Shown here: positions 17,507 through 26,817 of the stretch, piece by piece
Position numbering within the stretch: the first letter of the stretch is position 1
Layout of the letters: every line of letters starts with the position of its first letter
Assembly (NCBI GenBank): GCA_018224385.1
Contig: JAGTVB010000008.1
Location: forward strand, 1-44,288
Source: Gammaproteobacteria bacterium
GTDB taxonomy: Bacteria; Pseudomonadota; Gammaproteobacteria; HK1
Length of the DNA: 44,288 nucleotides
Reading direction: 5' to 3'
Notes under the pieces: model-generated
The model's input: the letters and a program-made list of their open reading frames with translations, nothing else
Database searches by the model: none
What the model was told of the DNA's origin: nothing
Position numbers and translations under genes: made by a program

Positions 17507-19669
17507 TCAAAAGCGCCCGTAATAACCTTCCTTGATCGCGTCATATAGGTTGGCGGCAGTATGCGTCTCCCCATCGTACTCTATCTCATCGTTTCCTTTG
17601 GCCTCGACCGCTGTCCCGTCTTCGAGGGTAAAGTGATAGGTGGTTTTCTCCAGATCCTTTTCCTTGACGAGAACGCCTTGAAAAGACTCGGGATTAAAGC
17701 GGAAGGTCGTACATCCCTTCAGCCCTTTCTGATAGGCATAAACGTAGATGTCCTTGAAGTCTTCATAGGGAAAGTCGGTGGGAACGTTAGCCGTCTTGGA
17801 AATAGACGAATCGATCCATCGCTGGGCGGCGGCCTGAACGTCGACGTGCTCACGGGGGGTGATGTCATCGGCGGTTACAAAGCACGCTGGCAAGGTTCCC
17901 CGGCTCTCGCCGTCCCCGGGCATGGCATCGGAATCGATGAGCTCCCGGAAGGCAAGCAGCTCGAAGGAGTAGACATCTATCTTTTCCTTTGTTTTGCGCC
18001 GCTCCCGGATAACATTACGCGAATAGTGATGTGCGAAGCTCGGCTCGATGCCATTGCTTGCATTGTTGGCCAAGGATAAGGCAATGGTGCCGGTCGGAGC
18101 GATAGAGCTATGGTGGGTAAAGCGAGCTCCGACGTCTGCGAGTTGGTCGATGAGATCAGAATCAATGGTCGCAAGCCGCTGCATGTAACGGCTGTAGCGG
18201 GCATGTAGGATTTTGCCGGGGACACGATCCCCGACCTGAAAGCCATCTTTTGCCATTTCCGGACGACGGCAAAGCATGTCGGTACTGACCGTAAATTCTT
18301 CCTCCATGAGTGGCGCTGGCCCCTTCTCCTTGGCAAGCTCGACCGCCATCTGCCAGCCCACATGAGCCAGCTCGCGGCTTACTCGTTCAGTGAACTGCAG
18401 CGATTCCGAAGAGCCATAGCGCATCCCGAGCATGGCTAATGTCGATCCCAGACCGAGAAAACCCATGCCGTGGCGTCGCTTACGAAAGATTTCGTCGCGC
18501 TGCGATTCGAGCGGCAGTCCGTTAAGCTCAACCACGTTATCCAGCATTCGAGTGAAAACAGCGACGGTGGCGCGATAGGTTTCCCAATCGAAGCGGACCT
18601 GTTCGGTAAACGGATCCAGCACAAACTTAGTGAGGTTTACCGAACCGAGCAAGCAGGAACCATAGGGCGGTAGCGGTTGTTCGCCGCAAGGATTGGTGGC
18701 ACGTATGTTCTCGCAGAACCAGTTATTGTTCATCTCATTTATCTCATCGATGAGGATGAACCCAGGTTCAGCAAAATCATAAGTGGAGGACATGATGAGG
18801 TCCCAGATGCGCCGTGCGCGCACGCTCTTGTAGACCGCGCAAGCGACCTCGCCGGCCTCATTGACAACATAACCGTCCTTGACGGGCCACTCCCGCCACA
18901 CAATCGAGTCCGTATCGTGGAGGTCAATGGCATCGCATTCCACCTCTTTAGCCGTGAGCGGGAACGCCAGCGGCCACTGCTCGTCTTGGCTGCCGGCTTG
19001 CATAAACGCACGACTCACCAGCAGGGAGAGGTTGAACTGCCGTAAGCGGCCGTTCTCGCGTTTGGAGCGAATGAAATCCAGCACGTCCGGATGACCGACA
19101 TCGAATGTCGCCATCTGCGCGCCACGCCGCCCTCCGGCAGAGGAGACGGTAAAACACATCTTGTCGTAGATATCCATAAACGAGAGCGGCCCTGAAGTGT
19201 AGGCGCCGGCCCCAGATACATAAGCGCCTTTCGGGCGCAAGGTGGAGAACTCATAGCCTATTCCGCATCCCGCCTTGAGGGTTAACCCGGCCTCATGGAC
19301 CTTTGCCAGGATGGCGTCCATTGAGTCTTTAACCGTTCCGGATACGGTGCAATTGATGGTCGAGGTGGCAGGCTTATGTTCCAAGGCCCCTGCATTAGAG
19401 ATGATGCGTCCACCTGGAATGGCGCCGGCCCGTAGTGCCCAGAGGAATTTTCCGTACCACTCATCCTGCTTCGCTGGGGTGGTTTCGACCTCAGCAAGCG
19501 CCCTTGCAACACGCTGATAGGTACCATCGATAGTTTGATCTAGAACGGTACCGTCCTTTTTCTTGAGCCGGTACTTGCGATCCCAAATATCCATCGATGC
19601 CGCTTGCAACGGGATCTCGGCAGGGCTGACGGTGTTGCTCAAGAGTGAGTGCTGGTGTGCAAATGTCAT
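17507..19669 (-). CDS. nrdJa: Adenosylcobalamin-dependent (class II) ribonucleotide reductase catalytic subunit (NrdJa)
   Basis: KAGCGIGYEFSTLRPKGAYVSGAGAYTSGPLSFMDIYD, NPCGEQPLPPYGSCLLGSVNLTKFV, APTGTIALSLANNASNGIEPSFAHHYSR. Likely start MTFAHQHSL (19669); the track start at 19774 falls at the predicted +1 region and lacks an RBS. Confidence 0.93.
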   Translation of the reverse strand: MTFAHQHSLLSNTVSPAEIPLQAASMDIWDRKYRLKKKDGTVLDQTIDGTYQRVARALAEVETTPAKQDEWYGKFLWALRAGAIPGGRIISNAGALEHKPATSTINCTVSGTVKDSMDAILAKVHEAGLTLKAGCGIGYEFSTLRPKGAYVSGAGAYTSGPLSFMDIYDKMCFTVSSAGGRRGAQMATFDVGHPDVLDFIRSKRENGRLRQFNLSLLVSRAFMQAGSQDEQWPLAFPLTAKEVECDAIDLHDTDSIVWREWPVKDGYVVNEAGEVACAVYKSVRARRIWDLIMSSTYDFAEPGFILIDEINEMNNNWFCENIRATNPCGEQPLPPYGSCLLGSVNLTKFVLDPFTEQVRFDWETYRATVAVFTRMLDNVVELNGLPLESQRDEIFRKRRHGMGFLGLGSTLAMLGMRYGSSESLQFTERVSRELAHVGWQMAVELAKEKGPAPLMEEEFTVSTDMLCRRPEMAKDGFQVGDRVPGKILHARYSRYMQRLATIDSDLIDQLADVGARFTHHSSIAPTGTIALSLANNASNGIEPSFAHHYSRNVIRERRKTKEKIDVYSFELLAFRELIDSDAMPGDGESRGTLPACFVTADDITPREHVDVQAAAQRWIDSSISKTANVPTDFPYEDFKDIYVYAYQKGLKGCTTFRFNPESFQGVLVKEKDLEKTTYHFTLEDGTAVEAKGNDEIEYDGETHTAANLYDAIKEGYYGRF

Positions 19670-19784
19670 GTGTTTCCCCTGAGAGCGGCAATAAAATTCA
19701 CCGCACGTTTCCGTTCGTGCTTTACCCTCTAACCAAAGATAGGTGCTGGAGGAGTTCCAAGCGAAGGCGATCAAAGCGCCTCTG

Positions 19785-19842
19785 CATAGTGTAGAACACT
19801 ATGGGTTGTAGTCAAGCATAAAAAAATCACCATATATTGTGT
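19785..19842 (-). promoter_or_regulatory. Candidate nrdJ promoter with two NrdR-like boxes
   Basis: Boxes at 19796-19811 (ACACTATGGGTTGTAG) and 19827-19842 (TCACCATATATTGTGT), starts 31 bp apart. Reverse strand TTGACT (19815-19810) - 16 bp - TACACT (19793-19788). Perfect 8-bp inverted repeat CATAGTGT-AGA-ACACTATG at 19785-19803. Confidence 0.65.
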
Positions 19843-20010
19843 TTCCTCACTCAAGGGCCGGACGCCCCTTGCGACCTCCGATATACTTGCAGGATTCCTG
19901 ATTGACCGCCGAACTAGTATAAGATCGCCGTTACTTCATGTTGCGTCACCCGCGGCCGCGAGCGATGACAAAGCAAACAATGATCGAGGAAGAGGGGGCC
20001 TTGAGGGACT

Positions 20011-20841
20011 ATGCTGACCACCAAAAGGTATGAGTACTTGCGTTTTGACAACATTCGGATACATCCTGACGTTTCCAACCACCGCCCATTGGATATCCGA
20101 AAGGTGGCCCACTACGAGGAGGACATCTACCGCAACGGCTTGCTTGAGCCGTTAGTGGTTTGGGAAAAAGGAAGCGGCGACTACTTCTTAGTGGGTGGTT
20201 TTCACCGCATGGCCGCCATCAATGCCATCCGGGCAAAACATCCCGGCTACTTCGATTCTGTCGATACCCGCGTGGTGGCGGGTAGCCTGGATGAGATCCG
20301 TGCGTTAAACCTCAAGCTTAACGCCGATCGCCTCGACACCAAGATCACCGACTACTTCGATACTGTTATCTACCTTAACAATGTGAATTGGCCGAAGGGG
20401 CGCATCGCGGAATTTCTGGACAAGAGCGTGCCCTGGATTGAGGAGATTCTGCGCTACGCGCCTACTATGGATCAACGGCTTCGGATACTTCTGGAAAATG
20501 GCCGAGTCTCCTGGAATCGGGCCAAACAGATTTGCCGACTGATTCAGGAGGCGCCCCCTGGTCGAGAACAAAAAGTCCTTGACAGAGAGCTCAAGGCATT
20601 GAGCCGGAACACTGTTGCGTCAAAGGCGCGCAAAAAACCGTTGACTTTTCGGATTGCAGAAAAGCGCTTACGTACCCGCTCGCGGAACCAGCCCGATAGC
20701 ACATTCACGGTCGGAGCCGAAGATCTCCTCTGTTTGCTTCTGGTACTGCAAGGAACGCGCTATGACGAGGAACATCTTCAACGGGTACGCAACACCTTCC
20801 CGGGGTTATTGGAAGAGCAAACACCTGACGACAATGGCTGA
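20011..20841 (+). CDS. ParB-like N-terminal domain protein (orphan)
   Basis: LRFDNIRIHPDVSNHRPLDIRKVAHYEEDIYRNGLLEPLVVWEKGSGDYFLVGGFHRMAAINAI resembles a ParB/sulfiredoxin-like domain (GGFHRMAA in place of GERRxRAA), followed by a helical region. Confidence 0.75.
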   Translation: MLTTKRYEYLRFDNIRIHPDVSNHRPLDIRKVAHYEEDIYRNGLLEPLVVWEKGSGDYFLVGGFHRMAAINAIRAKHPGYFDSVDTRVVAGSLDEIRALNLKLNADRLDTKITDYFDTVIYLNNVNWPKGRIAEFLDKSVPWIEEILRYAPTMDQRLRILLENGRVSWNRAKQICRLIQEAPPGREQKVLDRELKALSRNTVASKARKKPLTFRIAEKRLRTRSRNQPDSTFTVGAEDLLCLLLVLQGTRYDEEHLQRVRNTFPGLLEEQTPDDNG

Positions 20842-20901
20842 AAGGTTATGCCGTCAGGGCAGAAGAGTGATTCCTGCCCACCATTCAATTTAACTATCGC
20901 G

Positions 20902-21951
20902 TTATATCGGCACAAATAGGTCAACGCCTTTCTTATGCAACATCGACAGCGCTTTTCCGGCGCCGCGGGCGACGCACGTCAGTGGCTCGTCGGCGATGAT
21001 CACTGGCATGCCAATTTCATCCGCCAACATCCGATCAACACCTTTTAACAGCGCGCCACCACCCGTCAGCATGATACCGCGTTTGCGCACATCGATGCCA
21101 AGCTCTGGAGGTGTCTGATCGAGCACTCGGCGCAGCGGATCAGCGAGCTTGCGCAAAGGCTGGCGCAATACTTCATAGATTTCGTCACTGTTCAGTACGA
21201 GGGTGCATGGGACGCCGCCGGTCAGATGATGCCCGCCGACCTCAAGCTCAGAGATCTGTTCTTCCGGGTACGCTGAGCCGAGTTGCTGCTTGATATGCTC
21301 TGCCGTTGTCTCGCTGATAACGAGGAGATATTTTCGCCGAATATAGTTAGTGATGCTCTTGTTTAAGTGATCTCCTCCCATCCGCAGCGACGCGGCATGT
21401 ACAACCCCATTCATCGAGATCAGTGCCGCCTGCGTGGTGCCTCCTCCCAAATCGACAATCATGGAGCCGTGCGCATCGCTCACCGGTACGTCGGCGCCAA
21501 GAGCAGCGGCCAGGGGTTCCTCGATTAAGAGTACCTCTCGAGCGCCGGCAGACAGCGCCACCTCCCGGATCACGCGCCGCTCAACTTCCGTTGAGCCACA
21601 TCGCACACAAATCAGCATTCGGGGACTCCAACGCATCAGCCGATTACGCTGAATATGGTGCATGAAGTACTGCAGCATTTTCTCGGTGAGGATGAAGTCT
21701 GCGATCATGCCGTCCTGAACAGGCTTGACCGCGCTGTAGGAGCCGGGCATGCGCCCGAGCATGCGTTTGGCATCGTTACCTACCGCCGCGATATCGGTGC
21801 GGTTGTGAGCCCTCGTCGTCTGATTATGCACAGCAACCAAGGACGGTTCATTGAGCACCAGGCCTTCGCCCGCTTGGTAGATCAGGGTATTAACGGTGCC
21901 CAGCTCGATGGCCAGGTCATCACAAAACATACGACGAAGTCGTTTCAGCAT
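20902..21951 (-). CDS. MreB-family actin-like protein (paralog or orphan)
   Basis: DDLAIELGTVNTLIY, LICVRCGSTEVERRVIREVA, LLIEEPLAAALGA, MIVDLGGGTTQAAL, RGIMLTGGGALLKGVDRML, PLTCVARGAGKAL. Likely start MLKRLRRMF at 21951 (track start 22035). Confidence 0.88.
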   Translation of the reverse strand: MLKRLRRMFCDDLAIELGTVNTLIYQAGEGLVLNEPSLVAVHNQTTRAHNRTDIAAVGNDAKRMLGRMPGSYSAVKPVQDGMIADFILTEKMLQYFMHHIQRNRLMRWSPRMLICVRCGSTEVERRVIREVALSAGAREVLLIEEPLAAALGADVPVSDAHGSMIVDLGGGTTQAALISMNGVVHAASLRMGGDHLNKSITNYIRRKYLLVISETTAEHIKQQLGSAYPEEQISELEVGGHHLTGGVPCTLVLNSDEIYEVLRQPLRKLADPLRRVLDQTPPELGIDVRKRGIMLTGGGALLKGVDRMLADEIGMPVIIADEPLTCVARGAGKALSMLHKKGVDLFVPI

Positions 21952-22399
21952 TTTGTTACTCCGCGTCCTATGTCGCTGCCTTAGGCAGATTGGTTCAACC
22001 CGCGCTACAGTGGTTGAGGAATGGTCATAACACACGCCTGCCTTCCCCTCACGCTATCTCGCGTTGCTGGCGCGACGACTCTGTGCGCTGGTCTCAGCAA
22101 GCTCTAGGCCAGCGTGCAAAAAGCTAATCATATTAAAGACTTATGCGCAGAGTTCAGGGATATGGAAATTGCCGCTGTATAGGGCGCCGACAGACGAGAC
22201 GAGTCGCTGAGCAGCCATTCTTTGGATGGAGTCAGGCCTGGAAGAATTCTTCATCGAGAAATACGACAAAGCGCCATCATCGCGCTTTGAGGACACGGCC
22301 CCGCTCGCCGGTACGGCGTTGCCGGGGGTGTAAGGAATTTCGACAGGTTTACGGGCTGGCAGCGCATTGATACGCAAAAGTAGCCCGGGCGTTTTTGCT

Positions 22400-23764
22400 T
22401 CAGATTACTTGGCTGAACAGCTGTGTGTGCGGCTGACTACGCATCAAACGGGCGTCTAAGGCCATGCAAATATTGCGAAGAAAAGGGCGACCTACCTCGG
22501 TTACCGTCAGGCGGTTGTTCGCTATGGTGACGAGATCGTCGGCCTCCAATTCCTTTAGCCGGTGTAGCCCCGCCTCAAGAGCTGGGTGCTGTTCATCCGG
22601 ACGTGTCCAGGTGGTCTCGAACCGGCACATGAGATTAAGGATGTGTTGGCGCAGAACGAGATCCTCGTCGGTGAGCAGGTGACCGCGGAAAATGGGGACA
22701 ATGCCCTGTATCGCTTGGCGCACATACGCCTCGACAGCTTTCTCGTTCTGAGCAAAGGCATACCAGCTATCACTTATTGAAGACACGCCAAGACCAATAG
22801 AAAGCTGCGTGTGGACCGGCGTATAGCCCATGAAGTTACGGTGCAGCGTCCCGTTCTGTGCGGCTCGATAGAGGCTATCCTCCGGCAAGGCAAAATGATC
22901 CATGCCGATTTCCTGGTATCCCCCTTGTTCAAGCAGCTCACGTCCGGTTTCATAGAGGATTCTTTTTTCCCAGTCGCGCGGCAAATCTTGCTCAGAAAAG
23001 CGCCGCTGGCCAAGGCCCTTGATCCAGGGCACATGGGCATAACTGTAGAAGGCGATGCGCTCAGGTCGTAAGAGACTGACTTTGCGCACGGTGTCCATCA
23101 CGCTCGAAGGCTTTTGCAAAGGTAAGCCGTATACCAAATCGTAGTTGATGGATTGGTAACCTATGGTTCTCGCGCTCTCAGTTATGCTCGCGACGGTGTC
23201 GAAGGGCTGGAGGCGGTTGATGATTTTCTGCACGAGCGGATCGAAATCCTGGACGCCGAGGCTTAGTCGGCGAAAGCCCATCTGGTACAGCGTTTCAAGG
23301 TGCTCCGTGGTCGTATAATTGGGGTTTGCCTCGAATCCGAACTCGGTCGGGGAAGCTAAGGAAACTGTCTCAAGTATGGATCGGATCAGCTGCTTCAGGT
23401 TTCTTGGGCTAAAAAACGTCGGCGTTCCTCCGCCCAAGTGGATCTCCCTTACTCTAGGGGTGTCTGGCAGTGATTTGAGGTGCGTCGACCATTCCTTCAG
23501 CAGCGCATCGATGTAGGGCTGCTCCACAGCATGGTTCTTAGTCACCCGTTTGTTGCACCCGCAGAAGGTGCAAAGGCTCTCACAATACGGCAGGTGGATA
23601 TAGAGACTGATACCTTCTCTGGCGTTACCTTCGCTGAACGACCGGCGTGCCGTGCGATCCCATTGCTCAACGGCGAAGGTCGCTTCGTCCCAGTAGGGAA
23701 CCGTAGGATAGCTCGTATATCTCGGTCCGGGTATGTTGTACTTTGATATGAGGGTACGATTCAT
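22400..23764 (-). CDS. hemN: Oxygen-independent coproporphyrinogen III oxidase (radical SAM)
   Basis: GPRYTSYPTVPYW, YIHLPYCESLCTFCGCNKRVTKN, HLGGGTPTFFSP, RLSLGVQDFDPLVQKIINR, IGMDHFALPEDSL. Start MNRTLISKY at 23764. Confidence 0.95.
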   Translation of the reverse strand: MNRTLISKYNIPGPRYTSYPTVPYWDEATFAVEQWDRTARRSFSEGNAREGISLYIHLPYCESLCTFCGCNKRVTKNHAVEQPYIDALLKEWSTHLKSLPDTPRVREIHLGGGTPTFFSPRNLKQLIRSILETVSLASPTEFGFEANPNYTTTEHLETLYQMGFRRLSLGVQDFDPLVQKIINRLQPFDTVASITESARTIGYQSINYDLVYGLPLQKPSSVMDTVRKVSLLRPERIAFYSYAHVPWIKGLGQRRFSEQDLPRDWEKRILYETGRELLEQGGYQEIGMDHFALPEDSLYRAAQNGTLHRNFMGYTPVHTQLSIGLGVSSISDSWYAFAQNEKAVEAYVRQAIQGIVPIFRGHLLTDEDLVLRQHILNLMCRFETTWTRPDEQHPALEAGLHRLKELEADDLVTIANNRLTVTEVGRPFLRNICMALDARLMRSQPHTQLFSQVI

Positions 23765-24058
23765 CGCTGGCATACCACGCATTTCGCTCGCGAAGGCATC
23801 ATCCCATCTCTAATGATGGAAAAGTTATTTTCGGGTTCCCGGTCGGCTACCATGGGCCGCTTTCTAGCTTATACTCGGTAGGTCCTTAACGTTCAGTGCG
23901 GATAGCTAGCGCTCACAGGGCGCGTGCCGCAGACGGCTTCTGGCCAATGCGGCGCGAACTTTGCCTTTATGGCGTTGAAAAAACGTTCCGCGCTATGCAA
24001 AGCTGTTATACGACATCAGCAAATAGAAAGAGCGTGCCAAATCACACTCGTAGTTGCC

Positions 24059-24871
24059 ATGTTACCAAATATTCATGAGCTCGCTCGCCTCGTTAAAGAT
24101 GTGGCGCAGCAGGAGCTTAGACCACGGTTCAAGAGTGTCCGTCAGCGGGTAAAGCAGGATGGAACCGTATTAACGGAAGCGGACTTGGCGATGGACAGAC
24201 GCCTCAAGGAAGCGCTCGCCCAACGCTGGCCGGGCATACCATTTCTCAGCGAAGAGATGCGTGCCGATGAGCAAAATGCACTTTTGCAGGATGTGCAGGG
24301 GCCCGTTTGGTGTGTGGATCCACTCGATGGAACGAGCAATTTCGCCGCCGGGTTGCCGTTCTATGCCGTCTCCCTGGCCCTTATTGCGGATGCCGCGCCA
24401 GTTTTGGGGCTGGTCTATGATCCCGAGCGCGATGAATGTTTCTCGGCGTTGAAGAGCACGGGTGCATGGCTCAACGGAAATCAGTTAGTGGCGAAGCGAT
24501 TCGACCTTCCTCTTAACCGCACTGTCGCACTGGTCGATTTCAAGCGTTTACAGCCCAAGTTGGCCAGCGCACTCGCTCGCGACCCCCCGTATGGTTCACA
24601 GCGCAACCTTGGCGCCTGCGCCCTGGAATGGGCATGGATAGCGGCGGGTCGCGGACACATTTATCTGCATGGCGGCCAGAAGCTATGGGATCGGGCCGCT
24701 GGCGCATTGGTGCTTAGTGAGGCCAGCGGATGTGCCGCTACCTTAGATGGCACGTCATTCCTGGAGCCCACACTGCGCACGACCGCCGTCGTTGCTTCCG
24801 GTGATCCGGATCTATTTGCCGATTGGCGGGATTGGATAACGCAAGCATCGCGTGGAGCAAACCAAAACTGA
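24059..24871 (+). CDS. Inositol monophosphatase / 3'(2'),5'-bisphosphate nucleotidase family protein
   Basis: EADLAMDRRLKEAL, FLSEEM, VWCVDPLDGTSNFAAGLPFYAVSLAL, LWDRAAGALVLSEASG. Start MLPNIHELARLV at 24059 (track start 23924). Confidence 0.88.
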   Translation: MLPNIHELARLVKDVAQQELRPRFKSVRQRVKQDGTVLTEADLAMDRRLKEALAQRWPGIPFLSEEMRADEQNALLQDVQGPVWCVDPLDGTSNFAAGLPFYAVSLALIADAAPVLGLVYDPERDECFSALKSTGAWLNGNQLVAKRFDLPLNRTVALVDFKRLQPKLASALARDPPYGSQRNLGACALEWAWIAAGRGHIYLHGGQKLWDRAAGALVLSEASGCAATLDGTSFLEPTLRTTAVVASGDPDLFADWRDWITQASRGANQN

Positions 24872-24932
24872 AAGGGCGTCGGCTTGGCGGCATGCCGCCA
24901 CCAGGCCAAGAAGTTCAAGGGAAGGATTTTTG

Positions 24933-25976
24933 ATGGGCGAATCATTACTCAATACGGTCAGTACGGTCCAATCCCATGCGCTGCGGCAACCCAGAGGGGC
25001 GACCTTGAATCCCCATCCTCCACCACCAATGGAACCGGCACTCTATGAGCAGTTACTGAAGCGTTTGGGGCGCTTGCATCTGCAACAGCGTCTCGGTATT
25101 GAAACTGATCATGAGTCCCAAGTCTTTGGACAAGGCATCAAATTCTTTCACCTTGAGAATTGGTATTCAGTGCATTCGGTTATTCGAAATAGCTTGCGCA
25201 TGGTGGGGCTCTACGGGCGCGGCCGGCGCAACGCCGCCGATATTCTAATTCGGCGCAACCATGTGGCGTTACCATCGTTGCCTAAGGCTTTCGACGGCTA
25301 CACCATCCTTCAGATCAGTGATCCGCATGTGGATATGGACGAGCACACTACCCACGTGCTCATCGAGCGGGTGCGTACGGTAGATTACGACCTCTGTGTG
25401 CTCACGGGCGACTACCGAGCTCGGACCTTCGGCCCGTTCGATGCGGTGCTCGAGGGTATGGAGCGGCTTCGTGTTCATTTGAAAGGACCAATTTACGGCG
25501 TGCTGGGCAACCATGATACAGTTCACATGGTGCCCGGTTTAGAGGGTATGGGGATCCGGCTACTGCTCAATGAGGCGGTGGCCATCGAGCGCCACGGGAG
25601 CGTGTTCTACCTCGCAGGGATCGATGATGCCCATTATTACCAGGTGGACAATCTAGAAAAGGCAGCCAGCGGTATCCCGCCTGATGCCATTGCCTTGTTA
25701 CTCTCCCACACTCCCGAGATCTATCGTCACGCAGCGCACGCCGATTTTAGCGTTATGCTGTGCGGCCATACCCATGGAGGCCAGATCTGCCTGCCGGGCG
25801 GCTTCCCGCTTACCTGGGATGCGAGCTGTCCCCGGCAGTTGGCAGCGGGTGCTTGGCGGTACCACGGCATGATCGGCTACACCTCGGTGGGAGCGGGGAC
25901 ATCCATCGTTGGCGTGCGTTTTAATTGCCCGGGAGAAATCACGCTGCATTATCTGCACGCCGGAGCCAGTCAATAG
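24933..25976 (+). CDS. Metallophosphoesterase (calcineurin-like, YkuE/LpxH-type fold)
   Basis: TILQISDPHVDMD, DLCVLTGDYRA, GVLGNHDTVHM, LLLSHTPEIYRHA, MLCGHTHGGQICLPGG. Start MGESLLNTV preceded by GAAGGA. Confidence 0.9.
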   Translation: MGESLLNTVSTVQSHALRQPRGATLNPHPPPPMEPALYEQLLKRLGRLHLQQRLGIETDHESQVFGQGIKFFHLENWYSVHSVIRNSLRMVGLYGRGRRNAADILIRRNHVALPSLPKAFDGYTILQISDPHVDMDEHTTHVLIERVRTVDYDLCVLTGDYRARTFGPFDAVLEGMERLRVHLKGPIYGVLGNHDTVHMVPGLEGMGIRLLLNEAVAIERHGSVFYLAGIDDAHYYQVDNLEKAASGIPPDAIALLLSHTPEIYRHAAHADFSVMLCGHTHGGQICLPGGFPLTWDASCPRQLAAGAWRYHGMIGYTSVGAGTSIVGVRFNCPGEITLHYLHAGASQ

Positions 25977-26452
25977 GGCCGATCGCGAATGTGGAGCCGA
26001 AACAATAGTGGCGATAGGATGAGGTGTACCGCAACAAAGGCGCTCACCACGATGATTATGCTCGACCACGAGAGACCCAGGGCGGGTTGCACGGCGAGCA
26101 GGGGCAGCAAAGATTCAGGGACTTGATCAAGTACGGGAGCATGTCCCTTTGGCGGCATTCGTAGACGCCGCTTGATAAAGCTTGACATAGCATCGCCCAC
26201 CATGGCGCAGAGCGCGATAAGCGCCCCGAGCTTCCAGGGAACACCAAGCAGGGGGGCGAGAGCGGCGGTAGCGATCACTGAGGCGGCCAGCCCGCGTAAG
26301 GTTTTGGAGGATCCGAAAAGGGGTTGCCCGTCTTTGAGGCGTATGCCACCGTCGAGCGGGAATGCGAACTGTCGCCCGAAGAAATTCCGCACGATGGCCG
26401 GGGCGCCGTTTGCCACAGTGGTGAGCAGCAAGAGGTTGAGTTCGATCGGCAT
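25970..26452 (-). CDS. CDP-archaeol synthase-like (CarS / DUF46) membrane protein
   Basis: NGAPAIVRNFFGRQFAFPLDGGIRLKDGQPLFGSSKTLRG ... CAMVGDAMSSFIKRRLRMPPKGHAPVLDQVPESLLPLL: motif order of the CarS family; multi-TM. Confidence 0.75.
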   Translation of the reverse strand: MPIELNLLLLTTVANGAPAIVRNFFGRQFAFPLDGGIRLKDGQPLFGSSKTLRGLAASVIATAALAPLLGVPWKLGALIALCAMVGDAMSSFIKRRLRMPPKGHAPVLDQVPESLLPLLAVQPALGLSWSSIIIVVSAFVAVHLILSPLLFRLHIRDRPY

Positions 26453-26508
26453 CAGTCGAGAGGCTTGTCAACAAATACCGTGCGACGAGGAGGAGGAGGG
26501 GACACCCC

Positions 26509-26817
26509 ATGATCGTGACCTGCGTGCATGTCTACGTAAAGCCCGAACACGTGCAACAGTTCATTGAAGCGTCAAAGATTAACCACCAACACTCCATAAC
26601 GGAGCCGACCAACCTGCGTTTCGATATCCTGCAGTCCACGGACGATCCGACCCGGTTTCTCCTCTACGAAGCCTATGAATCTGAGGAGGGTGCGCAAGCA
26701 CACAAGCAGACAAGCCATTATCTCACTTGGCGCAAATCAGTAGAGCCTTGGATGGCCGAGCCGCGCCAGGGGATTGCCTATCGTTGTGTAGCGCCGACAA
26801 GTCAGAAGCAAAGCTGA
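26509..26817 (+). CDS. Antibiotic biosynthesis monooxygenase / quinol monooxygenase-like (YgiN/LsrG family)
   Basis: MIVTCVHVYVKPEHVQQFIEASKINHQHSITEPTNLRFDILQSTDDPTRFLLYEAYESEEGAQAHKQTSHYLTWR. Confidence 0.85.
   Translation: MIVTCVHVYVKPEHVQQFIEASKINHQHSITEPTNLRFDILQSTDDPTRFLLYEAYESEEGAQAHKQTSHYLTWRKSVEPWMAEPRQGIAYRCVAPTSQKQS

Noticed and set aside
17561-18079. 172-aa + strand ORF opposite nrdJa
   Set aside because: Antisense shadow of the conserved RNR catalytic subunit.
19669-19774. N-terminal 35 codons of the track's 755-aa NrdJa ORF as true coding
   Set aside because: Starts about 7 nt after the predicted transcription start and lacks an RBS. MTFAHQHSL at 19669 has an AGGGGA upstream.
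19669-19780. Cobalamin riboswitch in the nrdJa leader
   Set aside because: The predicted leader is only about 110 nt and no B12-box-like sequence was recognised.
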